Positions 1 to 5,822 of a DNA stretch of 20,528 nucleotides are shown here, piece by piece. How positions within the stretch are numbered: the stretch's first letter is position 1; the number at the start of each line of letters is the position of its first letter. The notes beneath the pieces are model-generated. The model was given only the letters and a program-made list of their open reading frames with translations, searched no databases and had not been told where the DNA came from. The stretch is taken from positions 1 through 20,528 of the IMG/VR virus record IMGVR_UViG_3300046167_000028; one strand, given 5' to 3'. The DNA comes from a virus. Position numbers and translations under genes: made by a program.

Positions 1-1
1 C

Positions 2-883
2 TGGTCGGCTCAACCGTACACACCTGAAGGTATCGTTGGTGCTGGTGAGCTACGTGATCTGATTAAGAAGCCTCTCACCAAGGCAGAGGTACAGTACCCA
101 TTCGAGGGACTGAACAAACACCTGTATGGTATACGCACGGCGGAGCTGGTTACTATTTGTGCAGGCTCTGGGCTAGGTAAGTCTACACTGCTACGTGAGA
201 TTGTTAGCTCCATCATGGCGCAGTCTGAGGACAACCTTGGTCTGATGTTTCTTGAAGAGACACCTGAGCGTACCATGCGTGGGCTTGTCGGTCTTGAACT
301 GAACAAACCTATCCACTTACCTGACTGTGAGTACGACGACCAAGACATTGACCTTGTGTACGATACGATGGACTATGAGAACCGTGTCTATCTGTGGGAA
401 CACTTCGGTAGTAACGAGATAGAAAACGTACTGGGCCGTATGAGATACTTCGTCAAGGTACTAGGCGTACGTTATATCGTACTCGATCACGTCTCTATCC
501 TTGTCTCTGACCAGAGCAACGGTGATGAACGACGAGCCTTGGATATGATCATGACTAAGCTGAGGACGTTCGTACAGGAGATGGGTATTTGTATGTTCCT
601 TGTGAGCCACCTACGACGCCCTGAAGGGAAGCAGTTGGAGGACGGTGCTGTCACTAGCCTTGGTATGTTACGTGGCTCTGCGTCGATTGCACAGCTCTCT
701 GATGCAGTCATTGGTGCTGAACGTAACAGCCAGAGTGACGACGCTGTTGTCAGAAACACGACCGTGCTACGTGTGTTGAAGAACCGATACACTGGCAAGA
801 CAGGTAAGGCGTGTGAGGTATTCTACAATGAGGCAACTGGACGATTAACACAGCGTGAGGAGAAGGACAGTGCTATCTTATAA
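2..883 (+). CDS. Replicative DNA helicase (T7 gp4 / Twinkle-like), C-terminal part; 5' end outside window
   Basis: Ring helicase that unwinds the phage replication fork using NTP hydrolysis. The frame is open from base 2, so 293 residues of the C-terminal RecA-like domain are visible; the ATG at 215 is internal because the Walker A loop lies upstream of it. Seen in order: Walker A GSGLGKST (fragment residues 55-62), the EET segment after LGLMFL (motif H1a), Walker B YIVLDHVSIL, motif H3 LVSHLRRPEG, and an H4-type stretch RGSASIAQLSDAVIGAERN that closely follows T7 gp4. It ends with a KNRYTGKTGKA block as in gp4. Whether a primase domain is fused upstream cannot be seen. The next gene starts inside its last codons, so the two are translationally coupled. 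The family call is firm. Confidence 0.95.
   Translation, partial: WSAQPYTPEGIVGAGELRDLIKKPLTKAEVQYPFEGLNKHLYGIRTAELVTICAGSGLGKSTLLREIVSSIMAQSEDNLGLMFLEETPERTMRGLVGLELNKPIHLPDCEYDDQDIDLVYDTMDYENRVYLWEHFGSNEIENVLGRMRYFVKVLGVRYIVLDHVSILVSDQSNGDERRALDMIMTKLRTFVQEMGICMFLVSHLRRPEGKQLEDGAVTSLGMLRGSASIAQLSDAVIGAERNSQSDDAVVRNTTVLRVLKNRYTGKTGKACEVFYNEATGRLTQREEKDSAIL
858..872 (+). promoter_or_regulatory. Shine-Dalgarno that decides the nuclease start
   Basis: AGGAGAAGG at 858-866 lies inside the end of the helicase gene. Its AGGAG core is 7 bases before a GTG at 870. The longer in-frame option, GTG at 855, would place this site inside the coding region and has no comparable site of its own, so 870 is preferred. 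Confidence 0.6.
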
Positions 884-1367
884 GCTAGGTAAGAATGAGC
901 AGAAAGTTTGTGAGTCTATCGCTCGTATGCGTTACGAGAATGCTAGAGAGAAAGGCTTTGGTAAATCAGACATACTAGAAGTTACGTCGTACAAGAGCAT
1001 TGATGTTGATGGCGTTGGCTCTGAGATGGCAGCAGCAAAGATACTCAATGTGTACTACGATATTGAGACAGACTTTCAAGCAAGCGAACTACCTACACAT
1101 GACTTGATATGTAAAGGTAAGACTGTCGATGTGAAGACAACCAAGTACAGAACAGGCAGACTTATTGTTATGCCTCACAAGAAGAACGACCAGTGTGATT
1201 TGTATTTGTTAGTGGTGGGTAGCTTTCCTGAATATAGTGTAGTAGGTTATGCTACTTACGATGAGATAGTGCAAGAGGAAAACTGGGGCGATCCTTTTGG
1301 TAGAAACAAACCAGCCTACTTTTTAGATCAGTACAAGCTGACGCCGGTAGAGGAACTTATTGAATGA
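870..1367 (+). CDS. Putative PD-(D/E)XK-type nuclease
   Basis: A 165-residue protein from the GTG at 870 (an upstream GTG at 855 is possible but less likely). It has a nuclease-fold signature: an acidic residue in a helix (SEMAAAKIL, E52), then HDLICKGKTVDVKTTKY, where D78, D87 and K89 give the D...(D/E)-x-K pattern, followed by hydrophobic strands (CDLYLLVVG) that fit the central sheet. This pattern is typical of restriction-like and Holliday-junction nucleases. The function here is inferred from the motif and from its place between helicase and polymerase; a role in degrading host DNA or processing replication intermediates is plausible. Its stop overlaps the next start as ATGA. I do not recognise a named family. 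Confidence 0.6.
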   Translation: MLSYKLGKNEQKVCESIARMRYENAREKGFGKSDILEVTSYKSIDVDGVGSEMAAAKILNVYYDIETDFQASELPTHDLICKGKTVDVKTTKYRTGRLIVMPHKKNDQCDLYLLVVGSFPEYSVVGYATYDEIVQEENWGDPFGRNKPAYFLDQYKLTPVEELIE

Positions 1368-1606
1368 GATGTATAGCGTGTGACGTAGAGCTAACAGACT
1401 ACGAAGCTACAAGACGGTTTGCTGTTAGCCAAGAGTTTGTAGACTTGTGCAACAGATGTTTCGCTGTTAGTTTAGATGACGGAGATGTGATTGACCGTGC
1501 TGATCTACGAACACTCGCAGACATAGAGGAGATGATACACCATGAGCAAGATTGGGACTTGGATATTGGAACAGGAACAGTTGATGGAGACTTACCAGAA
1601 GTTTAA
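1364..1606 (+). CDS. Small zinc-ribbon protein
   Basis: An 80-residue protein with two CxxC knuckles, C3-x2-C6 and C29-x2-C32, spaced as in a small zinc ribbon, followed by a very acidic C-terminal half. The start overlaps the previous stop (ATGA), so it is probably co-translated with the nuclease. I recall similar small proteins beginning with a CxxC pair and a DYEATRR-like segment in replication regions of marine phages, but no function is established. It could bind DNA or a host protein. The gene call is good; the role is unknown. Confidence 0.75.
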   Translation: MRCIACDVELTDYEATRRFAVSQEFVDLCNRCFAVSLDDGDVIDRADLRTLADIEEMIHHEQDWDLDIGTGTVDGDLPEV

Positions 1607-1772
1607 CCATGAGCCTGAACGTAACGAATTGAACGAGAAATACAATGAATACATGCTACTTGGACATAGAAACAAGCTTGGATCACTCAACGATCTGGTG
1701 TGCCGTTACGAAGGTGAAGAACAGCACCCAAGTACACACAACACCAGAGTCTTTGAAGAAGGTATTACGTGA
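1542..1772 (+). CDS. Doubtful small ORF overlapping the zinc-ribbon and polymerase genes
   Basis: A 76-codon ATG frame with a usable ribosome site (GAGGAG at 1526-1531, 10 bases upstream). The first ~35 residues are charged and look protein-like (MSKIGTWILEQEQLMETYQK). It overlaps the zinc-ribbon gene by 65 bases and runs 128 bases into the polymerase gene in another frame, where residue choice looks less natural. The true polymerase start at 1645 lies within it. It may be a short real gene whose end has drifted into the polymerase, or a chance frame. It matches nothing I know. Confidence 0.3.
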   Translation: MSKIGTWILEQEQLMETYQKFNHEPERNELNEKYNEYMLLGHRNKLGSLNDLVCRYEGEEQHPSTHNTRVFEEGIT

Positions 1773-3285
1773 TGCGGAACAAGTTATCGGACATAATCTC
1801 ATTGGATTTGATTGTCGTGTTCTCGATAGTGTTTGGGACGTACGCATTCCTAGGCATCTTGTTGTGGATACTTTATACCTCTCCAGACTCTACAATCCAA
1901 GCCAAGAAGGTGGACATTCACTGCGTAACTGGGGAACAATCCTTGGAGGAACAGGCAAGCTCGACTTTACAGACTACGACGGTGGACTAACAGACGAGAT
2001 GATCGAATACTGTATCGCTGACGTTGAACTAACTGAGCGTGTACACAAGTGGTTGGATATGCAGCTATTTAAAGAGGGCTTTTCTGAGAAATGTATTGAT
2101 CTTGAACATCGTGTAGGCTGGATCGTAACTGAGCAGGAACGCAACGGCTTCAAGCTTGACACACCCTTCGCTGAGAAGTTGATGATGGATCTTATGTTTG
2201 AGATGAACAACATCGAAGCAGAGTTACAAGCTATCTTCCCACCTATCATTGAAGAACGTATCTCTGAGAAGACAGGTAAGAGACTGAAGGACAAGGTAAC
2301 AATCTTCAATCCCGGATCACGCAAGCAGATAGCAGAGCGACTGCAAGGTCTTGGTGTTACGTTTACTAAGAAGACTGAGAAGGGTAACATCATCGTTGAC
2401 GAGAAGGTGTTGGACAGTATAGATCTTCCTGAAGCTAAAGCTGTTGCACGTTACATGATGTTGCAGAAGAGAGTAGCTCAGATAGATTCATGGTTGAAAG
2501 CTGTCAAGGACGATGGTAGAGTACATGGCAGAGTCATTACCAACGGAGCTGTGACAGGACGTATGACACACCTATCACCTAACATGGCACAAGTACCGGC
2601 AGTATCTGCACCGTTCGGTACTGAGTGCCGCTCATGTTGGACAGTGGATGAAGGTAACAAGTTGGTTGGTATAGATGCCAGCGGACTAGAGCTACGTATG
2701 TTGGCTCACTACATGGATGACGAAGACTATACTAATGAAATACTCAATGGCGATATTCATACGGCTAATCAACGAGCAGCTGGACTTGAGAGCCGCCCTC
2801 TTGCGAAAACATTCATTTATGCGTTTCTGTATGGAGCCGGAGATGCTAAGATCGGAGCTATCGTTGGAGGAAATAGCGTTACTGGACGCAGACTTAAAGA
2901 AACATTTCTTTCTAACACGCCGTCTCTTGAAAGAGTTAGAAGAGATACTCACGGACAGGCTGCATCAGGCGTCCTTACTGGACTCGACGGACGAAAGCTC
3001 AGAGTCAGATCAGAACACGCCGCATTAAACACGCTACTTCAAGGTGCTGGAGCTATCGTTATGAAAGAAGCTTTGACACTGTTGAATGCTAAGTTGCTGT
3101 ATATACCACATAGATTTGTAGCAAACGTACACGATGAGTGGCAGATAGAAACACCTGCCCACTACGCTGACACAGTCGGACGTATGGGTGTACGTGCAAT
3201 CAGAATCGCCGGTGAGACATTAAACCTACGGTGTCCCTTAGACGGCGAGTATAGAGTAGGTAACAATTGGGCAGAGACACATTAA
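1645..3285 (+). CDS. Compact family A DNA polymerase with 3'-5' exonuclease
   Basis: Replicative phage DNA polymerase, 546 residues. The proofreading domain shows Exo I LDIET (D7, E9), Exo II around NLIGFD (D56) and Exo III YCIADV (Y122, D126). The polymerase domain shows motif A DASGLELRMLAHYM (D344), motif B RPLAKTFIYAFLYGAG (R384, K388, Y392, Y396) and motif C VHDEW (H496, D497). Motifs A and B are nearly T7-like. It is about 150 residues shorter than T7 gp5 (704), which fits absence of the thioredoxin-binding insertion. Y392 aligns with E. coli Pol I F762, a tyrosine as in T7. The ATG at 1645 is chosen because Exo I begins at residue 6. A strong Shine-Dalgarno for the next gene overlaps its stop. 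Confidence 0.96.
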   Translation: MNTCYLDIETSLDHSTIWCAVTKVKNSTQVHTTPESLKKVLRDAEQVIGHNLIGFDCRVLDSVWDVRIPRHLVVDTLYLSRLYNPSQEGGHSLRNWGTILGGTGKLDFTDYDGGLTDEMIEYCIADVELTERVHKWLDMQLFKEGFSEKCIDLEHRVGWIVTEQERNGFKLDTPFAEKLMMDLMFEMNNIEAELQAIFPPIIEERISEKTGKRLKDKVTIFNPGSRKQIAERLQGLGVTFTKKTEKGNIIVDEKVLDSIDLPEAKAVARYMMLQKRVAQIDSWLKAVKDDGRVHGRVITNGAVTGRMTHLSPNMAQVPAVSAPFGTECRSCWTVDEGNKLVGIDASGLELRMLAHYMDDEDYTNEILNGDIHTANQRAAGLESRPLAKTFIYAFLYGAGDAKIGAIVGGNSVTGRRLKETFLSNTPSLERVRRDTHGQAASGVLTGLDGRKLRVRSEHAALNTLLQGAGAIVMKEALTLLNAKLLYIPHRFVANVHDEWQIETPAHYADTVGRMGVRAIRIAGETLNLRCPLDGEYRVGNNWAETH

Positions 3286-3298
3286 GGAGAAACTTATG
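3284..3298 (+). promoter_or_regulatory. Strong Shine-Dalgarno of the SSB gene
   Basis: AAGGAG at 3284-3289 overlaps the polymerase stop codon and sits 6 bases before the ATG at 3296. It is the cleanest ribosome site in the plus-strand operon, which fits high expression of a protein that coats ssDNA stoichiometrically. Confidence 0.7.
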
Positions 3299-3700
3299 TC
3301 TGCAAACAAACTACCACCCATCACTGTACGCGGTACCGTCTACTGGTGTGAGCGTAACAAGCTTAATAAGTTCAGTAACAAGTATCAGGTACAACTTGGT
3401 AACCTCAGCGATAAAGCTGTTGAGGCCATCGAAGAGATGGGTATTGCACCTAGCAACAAGGGTGATGACCGTGGCTTCTTTATCACCATGAAGAGCAACA
3501 ACCCTATGCGTCTAACAGATGAGAACGGTGTTGAGATTCCTGAAGATGTTCTTATTGCTAACGGATCTGAAGCCATTGCTGTTGTAGGATATTATGACTG
3601 GTCTGTTGGTACAGGACGTTCACCATCCATGATTAAGATGAAGGTTACTAACCTGATCGAATACGCTGACAACTCAGTCTCTGAAGCGGAAGCGTTGTGA
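3296..3700 (+). CDS. Probable single-stranded DNA-binding protein
   Basis: A 134-residue protein expected to coat ssDNA at the fork. Visible are an N-terminal ITVRGTVYWCERN strand segment, a KYQVQLGNLSDKAVEAIEEMG block that I associate with small phage ssDNA-binding proteins, and an acidic tail (SVSEAEAL) of the kind such proteins use to contact polymerase and helicase. It lies between the polymerase and the 5'-3' exonuclease, as expected for a gp2.5 functional equivalent, though it is much shorter than T7 gp2.5 (232). Its stop overlaps the GTG start of the next gene (GTGA). The role rests on pattern memory and context, not on a catalytic motif. Confidence 0.65.
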   Translation: MSANKLPPITVRGTVYWCERNKLNKFSNKYQVQLGNLSDKAVEAIEEMGIAPSNKGDDRGFFITMKSNNPMRLTDENGVEIPEDVLIANGSEAIAVVGYYDWSVGTGRSPSMIKMKVTNLIEYADNSVSEAEAL

Positions 3701-4389
3701 TCCTGATTGACGGTGACATTGTGGCTTATCGTTGTGCATTCAAGTGCGACGATGAGTCAGTCAAGACTGCCTGTTATACTACGGGCAGTTTCTTGTCTGA
3801 TCTGGTAAGCGATCTATACACCATGATAGACGGCGAACCAGACTACCGTGTCTACCTAACAGGCAAGGGTAACTTTCGTAACGACGTGGCTGTGACTGCG
3901 CCTTACAAAGGTAACCGTAAGGACGTAGAAAAACCTGCACACCTTGAAGCTATACGTAAGTACCTGATCGAAGACTGGAAAGCTGTTGTATCAGAAGATG
4001 AGGAAGCTGATGACTTGATTGCTATCGACGCTACCACCATCCCTGACAGCATCATTGTCAGTCTTGATAAGGACTTTAAACAAGTACCGTGCAGACACTA
4101 CAACTTCAACAAGCGTGAACTGTCTTCTGTTACTGAAGAGGAAGGACTGTTATTCTTTTATCGTCAGATCATCATGGGCGATAGAGCTGATAACATCATG
4201 GGTGTACACGGCATCGGTGAGAAAAAGTCTCAGAAGATCCTTGAAGGTTTGTCAGAGATAGAGATGTTCAACAAGTGCGTTGAGTTGTTGGAGACAGAAG
4301 AGCGTGTCATCGAGAACGCTAGGCTGCTCTGGCTACGTCGTGAACCTAATCAACTATGGGAAAGACCAAGTGAAGAGAACGAAGCGTAA
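3697..4389 (+). CDS. FEN-like 5'-3' exonuclease (T7 gp6 type)
   Basis: A 230-residue flap/5' nuclease for removing RNA primers and degrading duplex DNA from the 5' end. Metal ligands and motifs: IDGDIVAY (D5, D7), YKGNR (70-74) like the helical arch of 5' nucleases, EDEEADDLIA (E103, D105, D106), SLDKDF (D124, D126), GDRADN (D162, D165), then the helix-hairpin-helix GVHGIGEKKSQKIL (169-182). This is the full active-site order of the family. The start is GTG overlapping the SSB stop. The 3' end overlaps the endonuclease gene by about 20 bases. Confidence 0.9.
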   Translation: MILIDGDIVAYRCAFKCDDESVKTACYTTGSFLSDLVSDLYTMIDGEPDYRVYLTGKGNFRNDVAVTAPYKGNRKDVEKPAHLEAIRKYLIEDWKAVVSEDEEADDLIAIDATTIPDSIIVSLDKDFKQVPCRHYNFNKRELSSVTEEEGLLFFYRQIIMGDRADNIMGVHGIGEKKSQKILEGLSEIEMFNKCVELLETEERVIENARLLWLRREPNQLWERPSEENEA

Positions 4390-4777
4390 CATACCTAAAG
4401 GGTACGATAGCTGGTTCGAGTATGACCTTCACCAGAAGTTCAGACGATGCGAGTACCATGTTGGTAAGTTAACATATACCCAAGTCAAGACGTATGAGCC
4501 TGACTTTGTATATTACAGTACACATTCTACTATATATATTGAAGCTAAAGGGAGGTTCCGTGACCGCGCAGAGGCGAGGAAATATGTTGACATTAACAGC
4601 AGCCTTGGGGAGAAGGAGGAGCTGGTCTTTGTCTTCCAGAACCCAAGAACTGCAATGCCCGGAGCAAGACGTAGAGCTGACGGGACACGATACACCATGC
4701 AAGAATGGGCAGAGAAGCAAGGTTTCGCATGGTACACACCAGAAACCTGTCCTGTCGGATGGAGTAAAAAGCAATGA
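4370..4777 (+). CDS. Endonuclease I (T7 gp3-like Holliday-junction resolvase)
   Basis: A 135-residue branched-DNA endonuclease that can resolve junctions and break down host DNA. Conserved positions line up with T7 endonuclease I: E17 in SWFEYDL, D45 in TYEPDFVYY, and E58/K60 in IYIEAKGRF, corresponding to E20, D55, E65 and K67. A longer frame from a TTG at 4280 would overlap the exonuclease by 110 bases and adds residues without family resemblance. GTG at 4370 (20-base overlap) gives a family-like N-terminus; GTG at 4340 remains possible. The ribosome site is weak, so coupling to the upstream gene is likely. Its stop overlaps the next start as ATGA. Confidence 0.88.
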   Translation: MKRTKRNIPKGYDSWFEYDLHQKFRRCEYHVGKLTYTQVKTYEPDFVYYSTHSTIYIEAKGRFRDRAEARKYVDINSSLGEKEELVFVFQNPRTAMPGARRRADGTRYTMQEWAEKQGFAWYTPETCPVGWSKKQ

Positions 4778-5538
4778 CGAGACACCTAGTAATACCTGAC
4801 ACGCAAGTCAAGCCCGGTAACAGTGTTGATCATTTGTACTGGGCTGGTAAGTATGCAGCCGCAACAAAGCCTGACGTTATCATTCATCTGGGGGATCACT
4901 GGGACATGGAAAGTCTCAGTAGCTATGACGTAGGTAAAAAGTCCTTTGAAGGACGGCGGTACACACGAGACATACGAGCAGGACAGAACGCTATGGAGCA
5001 TTTCCTAGCGCCTATCGAAGCAGAGAAGGAACGCTTGCGTAGTAACAAGAAGAAGACATGGACACCACGGATGGTATTCTTGTTGGGTAACCACGAACAG
5101 CGGATCGAACGTGCTATTGAATCTGATCCGAAACTAGAAGGACTTATGAGCTATGATCATTTCTTATTGGAAGAAGCAGGATGGGAGGTTGTCCCTTTTC
5201 TACAACCAATCATCATTGATGGCATCGCGTACTGTCACTACTTCACGAGCGGAGTCATGGGCAGACCAGTCACCTGTGCAAAACTCATGTTGCAAAAGAA
5301 GTTCATGTCGTGCATCATGGGACACGTCCAAGACAGAGACATAGCCTACGCACGTAAGGCAGACGGTAGTAACATCACTGGATTGTTTGCTGGTATATAT
5401 TACAACCACAGTGAAGGCTACTTAAACCCTCAAACAAACGGTAGCTGGTCTGGAATATGGATGCTAAACGAAGTAAACGACGGATCCTTTGACGAACTAC
5501 CTGTTAGTATGCAGTATCTTAGGAGGAAATACGGATGA
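4774..5538 (+). CDS. Calcineurin-like metallophosphoesterase
   Basis: A 254-residue two-metal phosphoesterase. The family metal-binding blocks appear in order: PDTQ (D9), HLGDHWD (39-44), GNHEQR (105-110), a CHYF histidine (H155) and GHVQ (H184). The fold is certain but the substrate is not; such enzymes act on nucleic acids, cyclic nucleotides or phosphoproteins. Its place after two nucleases and before nucleotide-metabolism genes suggests DNA end or nucleotide processing, which is inference. It starts by ATGA overlap with endonuclease I and ends by ATGA overlap with the DUF3310 gene. Confidence 0.88.
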   Translation: MTRHLVIPDTQVKPGNSVDHLYWAGKYAAATKPDVIIHLGDHWDMESLSSYDVGKKSFEGRRYTRDIRAGQNAMEHFLAPIEAEKERLRSNKKKTWTPRMVFLLGNHEQRIERAIESDPKLEGLMSYDHFLLEEAGWEVVPFLQPIIIDGIAYCHYFTSGVMGRPVTCAKLMLQKKFMSCIMGHVQDRDIAYARKADGSNITGLFAGIYYNHSEGYLNPQTNGSWSGIWMLNEVNDGSFDELPVSMQYLRRKYG

Positions 5539-5822
5539 GTATTGACAATGCAACACCTGAAGAGTGGGACACAATTACAGCACTTAACAACTTGTCTATC
5601 AGAAAGAAAGCAGATCCGGTAGAACAACCTGACCACTACAACAAAGGCGCAGTTGAGGCTATTGAAGCAATCAAAGCATCAATGCCTGAACATGAGTTTC
5701 GTGGGTATCTCAAAGGCAACGCATTGAAGTACCTATGGCGTTACGATTACAAAGGTAAACCCATCGAAGACTTACGCAAGTGTAGGTGGTACATTGAACG
5801 ACTAATTAAGGAACTAAATTAA
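5535..5822 (+). CDS. DUF3310 family protein
   Basis: A 95-residue protein carrying the DUF3310 signature: a DPVEQPDHYNKG start of domain (from about residue 27), then EAIEAIKASMP, FRGYLKGNALKYLWRYDYKG and a closing helix DLRKCRWYIERLI. The family is common in phage nucleotide-metabolism regions, often near thymidylate or ribonucleotide enzymes, and has been considered a possible nucleotide kinase partner or small nucleotide-binding protein; no reaction is proven. Here it is coupled to the reductase by TAATG, which supports a link to dNTP supply. Confidence 0.9.
   Translation: MSIDNATPEEWDTITALNNLSIRKKADPVEQPDHYNKGAVEAIEAIKASMPEHEFRGYLKGNALKYLWRYDYKGKPIEDLRKCRWYIERLIKELN

Noticed and set aside
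10-798. Minus-strand ORFs opposite the helicase (10-348 and 487-798)
   Set aside because: Both mirror conserved helicase motifs and have shadow-like Ser/Arg-rich composition with no operon context.
1974-2393. 139-codon minus-strand ORF inside the DNA polymerase gene
   Set aside because: Lies opposite motif-bearing polymerase sequence, is Ser/Cys-rich with no recognisable domain, and stands alone on the wrong strand for this operon.
4280-4369. TTG-started longer form of endonuclease I
   Set aside because: It would overlap the exonuclease by 110 bases, starts with a rare codon and adds residues unlike the family N-terminus.
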